Below are positions 31,801-43,130 of a stretch of 64,000 nt of DNA, one piece after another. Below the pieces are notes generated by a model. The model saw only the letters and a list, made by a program, of their open reading frames with translations, was not told the DNA's origin and made no database searches. Source of the DNA: an uncultured Flavobacteriales bacterium. GTDB lineage: Bacteria > Bacteroidota > Bacteroidia > Flavobacteriales_D > Parvicellaceae. The stretch is taken from positions 310,001 through 374,000 of the forward strand of contig CALSNM010000001.1 of assembly GCA_943787725.1 (NCBI GenBank). Reading direction: 5' to 3'. The position numbers and the translations under genes were made by a program. Positions within the stretch are counted from its first letter, which is position 1, and the number at the start of each line of letters is the position of its first letter.

Positions 31801-34800
31801 AACACGTTGGTTGAGTAACAACTCCTGGAAGTTCATAAACTGCTGCAGGACCTAAAATATCAATGATTGCCGAGTAGACACATCCATCTTCTGTGTCTGT
31901 AACCGTGTATTGTCCCGGTAATAAACCAGTAGGATTGATAGTATTATTAGCAATTGCAGTTGGACCACTGGTATAAAATAGAGAATCTCCTGATGTAACC
32001 GACGTTATTGTGATAGTACCTTCAGCAGTTTCAAAACAGTTTGCATCTGTTTGTGTATAAATTATTGGTTGCTCTGCAACAGGGGAAAAACATTCTGTAT
32101 CCTCAACAGGACAGCCATTACCATCGGTTATAGTAACATTGTAACAACCTTGAATTAGACCAGTAACTGTTGCAGTATTACCAACAAGCAAACCTGTTGA
32201 AGTATTTGTCCACAAATACGTATATTCGTTTGGTAATGGACCGGGGGTTCCTCCTCCAGCTACTACTGAAACTGACCCATCCGGTGTCACACAATCCGAT
32301 GAAGGCACCGAAGATGTTAAAGATGTTCCTTGTGCTGGAGTTATTATGGTAAATGTTCCTGTTGCAACACATCCATTTGCATCTATTCCATTTACGATAT
32401 AAGTTCCATTGCCTATTTCTAAGTCTTCACTATCATCATTGTCGCCAGTACCATCATTATCCCAATCAAAAGTATATGGTCCTGTTCCACCGGTTACAGA
32501 AATGTCTATCAAACCTAGACTGTCAAAACATGTTGGCTGAGTAACAACACCTTGGAGATCATAAGCTACAGGTTCAGTAATTTCGACCGACCTAAACACT
32601 TGGCAGCCTGTTAAATTGTCGACAGCTGTTAGCGTGTATATTCCTGCGCATAAGCTCGATATGTCATCCGATGGGCTTGAAAAAGCACTGGGGCCAGACC
32701 AAGATAATGTAAATGGCGTTGCACTAGTAACTGTAGTGGCAATATCGCCATCACATATACCAAAACATGAAACCATAGTCGAATCATCCACAACTATTGT
32801 GGGAGAGTTGTCTTCAGATACAGTGACTTGAACAGTATCAACACATCCATTTGCATCTGAAACTTCTACGGGATAAATTCCAGCACCCAAACCTCCAACA
32901 TTTATAGTGTTATTAGGTAGAATCGTGAACCAATTATAAGTATAATCATCTGGAGCGGGCTGAGTAATTGGCGTTCCTCCCGAAGGAACAATTGTTGCGT
33001 CTCCATCAGAACTTCCACATTGTGCATTATTTGTTGTGTAAGAGGCAGTAACTGCCGTTGGTTCAGAAATATTAATACATGTATCAATTGAACAACCTCT
33101 ATCATCTGAAATATTAACACAATATTGACCTACCGATAACCCGGATAAATCCTCAGAAACCGAAGTAAATCCGGGACCTGTCCAACTATAAACATAAGAC
33201 CCAGAAACAATCCCTCCGGATGCATTAATATCTATTGAGGCATCAGCATCTCCAAAACATTGTAGATCTGAAATAATAGTATTTCCAGCTATTATGAGGT
33301 CTGGTTCAGTAATCGTTAGTGTTTCAGTTAATATACATGAACTTGCGTCTGTTACTGTTATAGTATAGTCACCTGCACAAAGACCAAAAATATTTGCCGT
33401 CCCAGGATCAACGAAAGAAGGATCGGTTGATGTCCAAGTAATAACATAAGGTAAAGTTCCACCTACAATTGTAGAAGTAATCGCACCATCGCACGATTCA
33501 AAACATGTTAAGTCTTGCGTCAAAAAGTTTCCTGTAGCGGGAGTAGCGTCGATTACGCATGCTTGATCCGTGTAAACACAACCCACTGCGTCAGTATAGG
33601 TTAAATCATAACAACAAGCTGCCAAGCCAGTTACTGTGAATCCCGCAACGGGGGATGGTAAACCACAGGTATTTATCCATGAGTAAGTCCCCCCGCCCGC
33701 TCCGCCGGAAATTACCGCTGTAACAGTGCCATCTGCAGCTATACAACTTGCGTTTGTACTAGAGGTCACACCGGTAATGACGGAGTTTTCCGTAATCTCA
33801 ATTGTGGAATCCATCACACAACCATTCCCATCCATAACAGAAACCGTGTAGCTTCCTTGAGGCAACAATGTTGGATCCTCAATATCTACATAACCTCCTG
33901 GAGGTAAATGGTCCCAATCATATGTGTAGGGAGCGACACCACTTGAAGGTGTAATATCAATACTTCCTGTTGAAGCTCCATTACAATCAACGTTCGTAGG
34001 AACACCGTTTACAATAATTTCTGCAGGTGTAGAAATAATATAGGTAGTATCATAAGTACAAGACTCCGAATCAACGATAGTTACCGTGTAAGAACCAGAA
34101 TCAAGATTTATTAAGTTTTCGGTAATATCTGCTATTGGCGAACCATTGAAAACCCATGAAAAACTATAAGTTCCTGGTCCAGAACCTCCAGTCACAGACT
34201 GCGTAATAGTAGCATTTACTTGATCCCAACAAAGATTATCTGTAACTACTCCGTTTGCAAAAATAGAATTAGGTTCTGTAATTGTAACTGGTATATCCTC
34301 TGCACAGCCATTACCATCAACAATTGTAATCGTGTAAGAACCTTCTGTAAGACTAGAGAATGTTTCGGATACTTGCGTAGTTGCCCCACCATCTGTAGAA
34401 TACAAATAAGGTGCTGTGCCTGTCCCAGCATCTGCTGCAACGGCAACTTCGCCCGTAGAATTTCCATTACAATCTACATTGGTTTGCGCGGTAATTGCTC
34501 CTGTAAGATCGGCAGGCTCTGTAATGGTAACCGAAACGTCCTCAGTACAGCCATTATCATCAACTATTGTAACGGTGTAAGAACCTTCTGCAAGACCAGA
34601 AAAAGTTCCAGACACCTGCGTTGCACCACCATCTATGGAATACAAATAAGGGGATGTACCTGTTCCAGCATCTGCTGCAACAGTGACAGAACCCGTAGAA
34701 TTTCCATTACAATCTACATCTCTTTGCGCAATAATAGCTCCCGTGAGATCGGCAGGCTCTGTAATGGTAACCGGAACGTCTTCAGTACAACCATTATCAT

Positions 34801-37800
34801 CAACAATTGTAACGGTGTAAGCGCCAACTGACAAACCACCAAATGTCCCAGATACTTGCGTGGTAACTCCGCCATCTGTAGAATACAAATAAGGGGATGT
34901 ACCTGTTCCAGCATCTGCTTCAACCGTAACTTCGCCAGTAGCATTTCCATTACAATCCACATTGGTTTGCGCAGTAATAGCACCGGTAAGTTCAGTAGGC
35001 TCTGTAATGGTAACCGGAACGTCCTCAGTACAGCCATTGTCATCTAAAATTGTAATGGTGTAAGCGCCTTCTGCAAGACCAGAAAAGGTTCCAGACAATT
35101 GCGTTGCGCCGCCATCTATAGAATACAAATAAGGGGATGTTCCAGTTCCAGCGTCTGCTGCAACAGTGACAGAACCAGTCGTATTTCCATTACAGCCCAA
35201 ATCTGTTTGCGCAGTAATAGCGCCTGTAAGGTCATCAGGCTCTGTAATGGTAACCGGAACGTCCTCAGTACAGCCATTACCATCAACAATTGTAATCGTG
35301 TAAGAACCTTCTGTAAGACTAGAGAATGTTTCGGATACTTGCGTAGTTGCCCCACCATCTATAGAATACAAATAAGGGGATGTGCCTGTCCCAGCATCTG
35401 CTGCAACCGTAACTTCGCCAGTAGCATTTCCATTACAATCTACATCGGTTTGCGCAGTAATAGCGCCTGTAAGATCGGCAGGCTCTGTAATGGTAACCGG
35501 AACGTCCTCAGTACAGCCATTATCATCTAAAATTGTAACGGTGTAAGAACCTTCTGCAAGACCAGAAAAGGTTCCAGATACCTGCGTTGCACCACCATCT
35601 ATAGAATACAAATAAGGGGATGTACCTGTTCCAGCGTCTGCTGCAACAGTAACTTCGCCCGTAGCATTTCCATTACAATCTACATTAGTTTGCGCAGTAA
35701 TAGCTCCCGTGAGATCGGCAGGCTCTGTAATGGTAACCGGAACATCCTCAGTACAGCCATTACCATCAACAATTGTAACGGTGTAAGCGCCAACTGACAA
35801 ACCACCAAATGTCCCAGATACTTGCGTGGTAACTCCGCCATCTGTAGAATACAAATAAGGGGATGTACCTGTTCCAGCATCTGCTGCAACCGTAACTTCG
35901 CCAGTAGCATTTCCATTACAATCCACATTGGTTTGCGCAGTAATAGCACCGGTAAGTTCAGTAGGCTCTGTAATGGTAACCGGAACGTCCTCAGTACAGC
36001 CATTGTCATCTAAAATTGTAACGGTGTAAGCGCCTTCTGCAAGACCAGAAAAGGTTCCAGACACCTGCGTTGCGCCGCCATCTATAGAATACAAATAAGG
36101 GGATGTACCTGTTCCAGCGTCTGCTGCAACAGTGACAGAACCAGTCGTATTTCCATTACAGCCCAAATCTGTTTGCGCAGTAATAGCGCCTGTAAGGTCA
36201 TCAGGCTCTGTAATGGTAACCGGAACGTCCTCAGTACAGCCATTACCATCAACAATTGTAATCGTGTAAGAACCTTCTGTAAGACTAGAGAATGTTTCGG
36301 ATACTTGCGTAGTTGCCCCACCATCTATAGAATACAAATAAGGGGATGTGCCTGTCCCAGCATCTGCTGCAACAGTAACTTCGCCCGTAGAATTTCCATT
36401 ACAATCTACATCGGTTTGCGCAGTAATAGCGCCTGTAAGATCGGCAGGCTCTGTAATGGTAACCGGAACGTCCTCAGTACAGCCATTATCATCTAAAATT
36501 GTAACGGTGTAAGAACCTTCTGCAAGACCAGAAAAGGTTCCAGATACCTGCGTTGCACCACCATCTATAGAATACAAATAAGGGGATGTACCTGTTCCAG
36601 CGTCTGCTGCAACAGTAACTTCGCCCGTAGAATTTCCATTACAATCTACATTGGTTTGCGCAGTAATAGCGCCAGTAAGATCGGCAGGCTCTGTAATGGT
36701 AACCGGAACGTCTTCAGTACAACCATTATCATCTAAAATTGTAACGGTGTAAGCGCCAACTGACAAACCACCAAATGTCCCAGATACTTGCGTGGTAACT
36801 CCGCCATCTGTAGAATACAAATAAGGGGATGTACCTGTTCCAGCATCTGCTTCAACCGTAACTTCGCCAGTAGCATTTCCATTACAATCCACATTGGTTT
36901 GCGCAGTAATAGCTCCGGTAAGTTCAGTAGGCTCTGTAATGGTAACCGGAACGTCCTCAGTACAGCCATTGTCATCTAAAATTGTAATCGTGTAAGCGCC
37001 TTCTGCAAGACCAGAAAAGGTTCCAGACAATTGCGTTGCGCCGCCATCTATGGAATACAAATAAGGGGATGTTCCAGTTCCAGCGTCTGCTGCAACGGTA
37101 ACTTCGCCAGTAGCATTTCCATTACAATCTACATCGGTTTGAGCGGTAATAGCGCCTGTAAGATCGGCAGGCTCTGTAATGGTAACCGGAACGTCCTCAG
37201 TACAGCCATTACCATCAACAATTGTAATCGTGTAAGAACCTTCTGTAAGACTAGAGAATGTTTCGGATACTTGCGTAGTTGCCCCACCATCTATAGAATA
37301 CAAATAAGGGGATGTGCCTGTCCCAGCATCTGCTGCAACCGTAACTTCGCCAGTAGCATTTCCATTACAATCTACATTGGTTTGCGCAGTAATAGCTCCG
37401 GTAAGTTCAGTAGGCTCTGTAATGGTAACCGGAACGTCCTCAGTACAGCCATTGTCATCTAAAATTGTAACTATATAAGCGCCTTCTGCAAGACCAGAAA
37501 AGGTTCCAGACACTTGCGTTGCTCCACCATCAATGGAATACAAATAAGGGGATGTTCCTGTTCCAGCATCTGCCGCAACGGTAACTTCGCCCGTAGAATT
37601 CCCATTACAATCCACATTGGTTTGCGCAGTAATAGCTCCCGTGAGATCGGCAGGCTCTGAAATGGTCACCGGCACGTCCTCAGTACAGCCATTATCATCA
37701 ACTATTGTAACTGTATAAGAACCTTCTGACAAACCTCCAAATGTCCCAGATACTTGCGTGGTAACTCCGCCATCTGTAGAATACAAATAAGGGGATGTTC

Positions 37801-40471
37801 CTGTTCCAGCATCTGCTTCAACGGTAACTTCGCCCGTAGAATTCCCATTACAATCCACATTGGTTTGCGCAGTAATAGCTCCGGTAAGTTCAGTAGGCTC
37901 TGTAATGGTAACCGGAACGTCCTCAGTACAGCCATTGTCATCTAAAATTGTAACTATATAAGCGCCTTCTGCAAGACCAGAAAAGGTTCCAGACACTTGC
38001 GTTGCGCCGCCATCTATGGAATACAAATAAGGTGCTGTGCCTGTCCCAGCGTCTGCTGCAACAGTGACAGAGCCAGTCGTATTTCCATTACAGCCCAAAT
38101 CTGTTTGAGCAGTAATAGCGCCTGTAAGATCGGTAGGCTCTGTAATGGTAACCGGAACGTCCTCAGTACATCCATTATCATCTAAAATTGTAACGGTGTA
38201 AGCGCCTTCTGTAAGACCAGAGAATGTTCCAGACACTTGCGTTGCACCACCATCTATGGAATACAAATAAGGTGCTGTGCCTGTCCCAGCGTCTGCTTCA
38301 ACGATAACTTCGCCCGTAGAATTTCCATTACAATCTACATTGGTTTGTGCAGTAATAGCGCCTGTAAGATCGGTAGGTTCTGTAATAGTAACCGGCACAT
38401 CCTCTGTACAGCCATTATCATCAACAATTGTAACGGTGTAAGCACCTTCTGCAAGACCAGAAAAGGTTCCAGACACTTGCGTTGCTCCACCATCAATGGA
38501 ATACAAATAAGGGGATGTTCCTGTTCCAGCATCTGCCGCAACGGTAACTTCGCCCGTAGAATTCCCATTACAATCCACATTGGTTTGCGCAGTAATAGCT
38601 CCTGTAAGTTCAGTAGGCTCTGTAATGGTAACCGGAACGTCCTCAGTACAGCCATTATCATCTAAAATTGTAACTATATAAGCGCCTTCTGCAAGACCAG
38701 AAAAGGTTCCAGACACTTGCGTTGCTCCACCATCAATGGAATACAAATAAGGGGATGTTCCTGTTCCAGCATTTGCTTCAACAGTAACTTCGCCCGTAGA
38801 ATTTCCATTACAATCTACATTGGTTTGAGCAGTAATAGCACCTGTAAGGTCTAATGGCTCTGTAATGGTAACCGGTATATTCTCGGTACAGCCATTATCA
38901 TCAACAATTGTAACAGTGTAAGATCCTTCTGCAAGACCAGAAAAGGTTCCGGATGCCTGAGTAGTGGCTCCGCCATCAGTGGAGTATAAATAAGGAGATG
39001 TGCCTGTGCCTGCATCTGCTTCAACGGTTACAGAACCAGTGGAATTCCCATTACAATCTACATCTGTTTGAGCAGTGATAGCACCAGTGAGGTCAGTGGG
39101 TTCGGTAATAGTAACAGTGACATCTTCAGTACAACCATTATCATCGGTTATTAATAGTTGATAGACCCCGCCATCAAGGTTATTTTGGTCTTCAGACGCA
39201 GGGATAAGTCCACCTCCTGGTGTTATAATAGTCCAGAAGGGGGTTAATGAGCCAGTTCCTCCTGTGGGAATTGCATCTACACTTCCGTTACCATTACCGT
39301 TGCAATCTACATTAGTGATAATGGTGGAGATGTTGATTGGTGGAGGTGCAGAAACTTGAGGGATTTGAAGGTTTTGAACACATCCATTAGCATCCGTAAC
39401 TGTGACATAATAGTCAGTTGAATGACACAAAGAGTTAATTGTTAAACCTGTAACTGCTGTAGGAGCTCCAGCACCAATTGTACCTTGAAACCATTCAATA
39501 GAAGAATAAGGGAGCGTGCCTCCAGTGACAGTCACAGTTGTTGCACCATCACAAGTATTAGAACAAGTTGCATCGGTGCTATTATCCACAGAAACAGCTA
39601 TCAAAGTTGGACTATTAACAACAACGACAGTATCATCATTACATGAATTAACATCACTAACAGTAACGGTATACGATCCCTCACACAGCCCATTAGCAAT
39701 AGATGCTGTACTTACAACACTTGACGTTGCGTTATTCACCCAAGAAAATTGATAAGGAGCTCCGTTTCCTCCAGAAGGAAATGACTCAGTTGTTCCATCG
39801 CAGTCACCAAAACAGCTAACATCAGCAACAGTTACATTAGGATAAATAACGGTAGGGGTACTAATAGTAAAAGTAGTATCAAAAGAACAACCATTAGCAT
39901 CAGTAACATTCAATGTGTTAAGGCCCACACATAAATTATTTGCAGAGAATCCCGTTTCTCCACTTCCCCATAAATAATCAACAGGTGAAGTTCCACCAAT
40001 AACAATTGCAGTACCAGTACCATCACAATTAGTATTACAGGAAGGGTCAGTAAGCGTAAATGAAAAAACAATTTGTGGTGCAGGTTCATTTACAATTACA
40101 TCATCATTACATATTTCTCCAGAAATAAGATCTTGGACGATTACAGTATACGTCCCTGCATCCACACCACCGTAGCAATTTGCCGCAGGTCCACTTGGCC
40201 CTCCTACCCAAATATAATTGTAGGAGCCAGATCCAGAAATGACATTTACACAAATTGTTCCGTCAGAAAGATCTGCACAGCTTACATCTTGTCCGTTATA
40301 ATCTGAAGTAACAACAGCCTCTATTGTAAGAGACCCACATGTAGCTTGAGCGGAATAACTTACAGAAAACAAGAAAAACCCCAAAAGCAAAGCTGTCAGC
40401 CTAAGAGCTGGAAAAAACAAGTGCTGTTTTATCTGATTCTGAAGGAAGGTTTTCATAAAAGCGTTATTCAT
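25830..40471 (-). CDS. Giant SprB-like adhesin with CHU_C (type B) C-terminal domain (~4879 aa, frameshifted near its 3' end)
   Basis: Largest gene of the window. The first 4201 codons (27866-40471) are uninterrupted: signal peptide (about residues 6-45, ...FFLFSVSYSAQA), then SprB-type repeats end to end, including 20 near-identical ~80-aa units at 34271-39094. Six indels then break the frame near 27880, 26434, 26372, 26339, 26320 and 26096; repeats continue across each (SLCPGVQTVQVTDFNNC, CPLVADLDTLVFVATDLNC). The last segment is a gliding-motility C-terminal domain (FPNGFSPNGDGINDTWQLD, EVYNRWGQQLF, GTYYYIIVLN, GPVTIMR), the type B T9SS signal. Corrected length is 4879 aa, compared with ~6500 for F. 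johnsoniae SprB. ATG at 40456 is an alternative start. The role is inferred as a mobile or fixed surface adhesin. Confidence 0.9.
29660..32572. repeat. Three diverged ~730-bp modules within the giant adhesin gene
   Basis: A three-repeat module recurs at about 29.66-30.39, 31.11-31.84 and 31.85-32.57 kb. Each copy encodes, in translation order, GVVTQPxCFDSLGLIDI, a WDNDGTGDND segment, SDC/TDC...GGGTPG...NDYTYLW, and a SGDSLFYTSGPT segment. A further block (SIVVDDSTMISCFG to TFAWTGPN) accompanies two of them, so 30391 and 32572 align with an offset of 2181 bp. This is in-frame segmental duplication older than the 34-39 kb array. Confidence 0.75.
34271..39094. repeat. Tandem array of 20 SprB repeats (~241 bp each) with 966-bp higher-order period
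   Basis: Coding repeat inside the giant adhesin. I count 20 consecutive units that begin [D/E]LTGAITAQT and end NGCTEDVPVTITEP, 80 or 81 codons each. Units fall into subtypes that recur every four units. The subtype with a VTTQVSGTFGGLS segment has its marker at 34860, 35826, 36792 and 37758, exactly 966 bp apart. The subtype with DLGCNGNTTGS has markers near 35193, 36159 and 38091 (966 and 2 x 966). Expansion therefore occurred by blocks of four units. Numerous open frames on the other strand here are by-products of the repeat. Confidence 0.95.
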
Positions 40472-40725
40472 ACGAAGAAATAGAAATTAAGTTATAAATT
40501 TTAATTAATGATATAACTAATAAATTCATTATTAAGGTGATTCATTTATCCTGTTGTTATTTTTTTTCAAATAAGAAGCCTCAATTAAAGGTTGAATGTA
40601 TAATAATTGACGCTTTCACCCCTACTTAAGTTGCTTAAATACTAAGACTCATTCGTTGAAAACCTCTTAAAAAGTGACGAATAGCACAAAACATGAAACC
40701 AACAAAAATTATAAATCAGCTATTT

Positions 40726-41391
40726 TTATTCTAATAATATCTGAACATCCTCAATTAATTGGGTCATCTCCAGTGAATCCGTTCCATCATAAAACCCACG
40801 AATTCTTCTTCTTTTATCAATCAACACAATGTTTTCTGTGTGAATAAAGTCTCCTTCACCTCCCTGATCGAAGTTAGGGTCGTGTTCACTAGGAGCCACC
40901 AAATAACTTTTTCTCGCCAAATTGTATAAATGATATTTATCTCCCGTTAGAAACTGCCATCTTCTGGAGTCGGCTTCATATCTTTCTCCATATTCTTTTA
41001 AAGCTTCAACAGTATCAATTTCGGGCCAAACTGTATGAGACAATATTATGACATCGTTATTGTATAAATATTTGTCATGAATTCGATTTAATTGATTATT
41101 CATTAGTGGACAAATAGTTGGGCATGTAGCAAAAAAGAAATTAGCGATAACTACTTTGTCTCTGATAATTTCTTGCGAAACATTTTCACCATTCTGATTG
41201 GTTAATTGAAAGTCTAATATGGTATGATCAACCCCTTTATTATGCAAGGAGGAATCAACCAAAACATGATTTACATCTGTTGGATTTAATATTGGCAGTT
41301 TCCTTTCGTGTTTTTGCTCATAAAGTATGAATGTGGCTATTGCAATTATAGTAATGGCAACCACCGTTAAGTACAGAATAGTTTTCTTCAT
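40726..41391 (-). CDS. SCO1/SenC family copper chaperone / thioredoxin-like protein (221 aa)
   Basis: Membrane-anchored periplasmic thioredoxin-fold protein that delivers copper or keeps cysteines reduced during CuA assembly of cytochrome c oxidase. One N-terminal TM helix (residues 5-24), then the SCO fold with the copper motif CPTIC (in FFFATCPTICPLMNNQ, about residue 113) and the distal histidine in DFIHTENIVLID (about residue 185). The spacing and length are typical of the family. A TATCTTTG -7 element lies just upstream. The gene stands alone between the giant adhesin and the reductase gene; no oxidase genes are adjacent. Confidence 0.9.
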   Translation of the reverse strand: MKKTILYLTVVAITIIAIATFILYEQKHERKLPILNPTDVNHVLVDSSLHNKGVDHTILDFQLTNQNGENVSQEIIRDKVVIANFFFATCPTICPLMNNQLNRIHDKYLYNNDVIILSHTVWPEIDTVEALKEYGERYEADSRRWQFLTGDKYHLYNLARKSYLVAPSEHDPNFDQGGEGDFIHTENIVLIDKRRRIRGFYDGTDSLEMTQLIEDVQILLE

Positions 41392-41404
41392 TTATTCTTT
41401 TTCG

Positions 41405-41412
41405 CAAAGATA
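41405..41412 (-). promoter_or_regulatory. Candidate -7 element of SCO-like gene
   Basis: TATCTTTG on the minus strand matches TAnnTTTG and lies 14 bp upstream of the ATG at 41391. No clear -33 TTTG at the right distance, so the promoter is only half supported. It implies a very short leader. Confidence 0.4.
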
Positions 41413-41541
41413 GAGCCTAACAATTATAAACTGTATATTATTGAAAGAAAAATCATTTTGATTTTAACTCGAAATGTTAATTATAGGGGCTTTCTAGCAA
41501 ACTCTTTTTTTAGATCAGGTGTAAGTTTTTAAATCGTAATA

Positions 41542-42564
41542 CTACCATTTTACAACTATTTTGCCTGTTGATTTTCGTCCTTCTAAAAATGCATGAGCCT
41601 CTGCTATTTTGTCTATTTGAAATTCACCGCCAACCTGAGGCTTTAATTTTCCTGTTTCTGTCAAGTTTACAACTTCTTCCAAACACCTTTTCAAAATCAT
41701 TTTTTTATGGTCCGCTATTTCTAACATGTTAATCCCTATAATACCTTGGGATTTGCTCAACAAAGAAATTGGTGTAAAAAACCCAAACTTTCTAAACAGA
41801 TTTAACTTAGAGAAAATATTACCTCTTGAATCAGCTAATTCAGCAGCTCCATAAATTACTTGCTTCCCTCCCTTATCCAATAATTGAGTATCTTTTTTGA
41901 AGGTTGATCCTCCTACAGAATTAAAAGCAACATCTATTTTTTGACCGTTTGAATGTTTATAAACTTGCAGAACATAATCTTCATGGATATGATTAATAGG
42001 ATAGTCAACACCTTGGTTCTTTAGGTAATCCATTTTTACATCAGAGCTTGTAAGCCCATAAACTTTACATCCTTTAAGTTTTGCTAATTGAGTTATTGCA
42101 GTCCCTACCCCACCCGCTGCAGCGTGAATTAAAACTCTATCGCCTTCAAATAAACTTGTACATTCATAAGCGGCATAATAGGCTGTGCAGTATTGAGTTG
42201 CCAAAGCCGTTGCTGCAGCAGCATTCATCTGATCAGAAATAACTGCACATGCTCGATAGTCAGTTTTAGCAAATTCTGCATACCCCCCAAAGCGGGTCAT
42301 AGCCACAACACGTTTGCCAATTAGGTGCATCCCTTCCGCACAACTTGACTCAACTACCTCACCAACAACATCATAGCCCAAAATAGCTGGAATCGGCGGT
42401 GCAGCAGCATACATGCCTTTTCTTGCCATAACATCTGCAAAATTTAACCCGAATGCTTCTACCTTGATTAAAACATCTAAGGCATCTAATTTTGGTTTTT
42501 CACTTTCTCTTATTTCGAATGCCTGGTTTGCATTTCCATTTCGTATTAGCGCTGCTACTTTCAT
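41542..42564 (-). CDS. MDR-family quinone/enone reductase, VAT-1-like (340 aa)
   Basis: NADPH-dependent medium-chain reductase of the quinone oxidoreductase/VAT-1 type. The catalytic-domain start MKVAALIRNGNANQAFEI (ATG at 42562-42564) is preferred over upstream ATGs, which would overlap rnhA and add an unrelated tail. Visible: the GroES-like N-terminal domain with GLNFADVMARKGMY and PAILGYDVVGEVV, the nucleotide-binding loop HAAAGGVGTAITQLAK (about residue 150), and the C-terminal GKIVVKW typical of the family. The structural and catalytic zinc cysteines are absent, as expected for this subfamily. It lies 4 bp after the rnhA stop. The physiological substrate is unknown. Confidence 0.88.
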   Translation of the reverse strand: MKVAALIRNGNANQAFEIRESEKPKLDALDVLIKVEAFGLNFADVMARKGMYAAAPPIPAILGYDVVGEVVESSCAEGMHLIGKRVVAMTRFGGYAEFAKTDYRACAVISDQMNAAAATALATQYCTAYYAAYECTSLFEGDRVLIHAAAGGVGTAITQLAKLKGCKVYGLTSSDVKMDYLKNQGVDYPINHIHEDYVLQVYKHSNGQKIDVAFNSVGGSTFKKDTQLLDKGGKQVIYGAAELADSRGNIFSKLNLFRKFGFFTPISLLSKSQGIIGINMLEIADHKKMILKRCLEEVVNLTETGKLKPQVGGEFQIDKIAEAHAFLEGRKSTGKIVVKW

Positions 42565-42568
42565 AATA

Positions 42569-43042
42569 TTAAAATAAGCCTTGTTCTTTTTGAGATGCTT
42601 CATACCCTTCATCAGCAGTCAAGTTTGGTTGATCTGCAGCATCGACCGCTAATTGATCGCAAACTTCATTGTATTTATTACCGGCATGCCCCTTCACCCA
42701 AACGAACGATACGTTATGCTTTTCGTAGATGCTTAAAAAACGCTTCCATAAATCAACATTCTTTTTCCCTTTAAATCCTTTTTTTACCCAACCCATTAAC
42801 CATCCTTTCTCAACGGAATCAACAACATATTTTGAATCCGAATAAATCGTAACATCCATTCCAGGCTTTTTCAGAAGTTCCAGTCCTATTATAACAGCCA
42901 ATAATTCCATACGGTTATTTGTGGTCAATCTAAATCCTTCACTTACTTCTTTGTAGTGTTTTCCTGCAATCATTACAGTTCCAAAACCTCCATTTCCAGG
43001 ATTTCCTTTAGCTGAACCGTCTGTGTAAATAGTAATCTTCAT
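42569..43042 (-). CDS. rnhA: Ribonuclease HI (157 aa)
   Basis: Degrades RNA in RNA-DNA hybrids. The frame is open further upstream, but the conserved start is MKITIYTDGSAKGNPG (ATG at 43040-43042). Catalytic acidic residues are visible in TDGS (Asp), NRMELLAVI (Glu), YSDSKYVVD (Asp) and VCDQLAVDAA (Asp), together with the VKGHAGN loop and its histidine. Length is normal for a type I enzyme without the extra N-terminal hybrid-binding domain. It is divergent from the exonuclease at 43131, with 88 bp between the starts, and is followed by the reductase with a 4-bp gap. Confidence 0.93.
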   Translation of the reverse strand: MKITIYTDGSAKGNPGNGGFGTVMIAGKHYKEVSEGFRLTTNNRMELLAVIIGLELLKKPGMDVTIYSDSKYVVDSVEKGWLMGWVKKGFKGKKNVDLWKRFLSIYEKHNVSFVWVKGHAGNKYNEVCDQLAVDAADQPNLTADEGYEASQKEQGLF

Positions 43043-43047
43043 CTTTG

Positions 43048-43055
43048 CAAATGTA
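43048..43055 (-). promoter_or_regulatory. Candidate -7 element of rnhA
   Basis: TACATTTG on the minus strand, 6 bp before the rnhA ATG; the transcript would be nearly leaderless. It pairs with an identical element on the plus strand at 43102-43109, forming a divergent promoter region of 88 bp. Confidence 0.4.
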
Positions 43056-43101
43056 TTCTTTTTTAAAGTTTGATTAGCGCTTAGTAAATATATAAAGTTC
43101 T

Positions 43102-43109
43102 TACATTTG
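43102..43109 (+). promoter_or_regulatory. Candidate -7 element of the exonuclease gene
   Basis: TACATTTG, 21 bp upstream of the ATG at 43131; a perfect TAnnTTTG match at a sensible distance. No convincing -33 box. Confidence 0.45.
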
Positions 43110-43130
43110 AGAAAACAAATTTCTTGCACT

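Noticed and set aside
34220-38665. Plus-strand open frames rich in Cys, Ile, Arg and Asn repeating every ~240 and 966 bp
   Set aside because: They are antisense shadows of the SprB tandem array: same spacing, no start signals, odd composition.
34271-39094. Regular repeats that might suggest a CRISPR array
   Set aside because: Units are ~241 bp, all coding, lacking short identical repeats with unique spacers, and no cas genes are present.
40472-40725. Possible small RNA or leader in the 254-bp gap upstream of the giant adhesin
   Set aside because: AT-rich; I see no hairpin, complete promoter match or tRNA-like fold that I could support.
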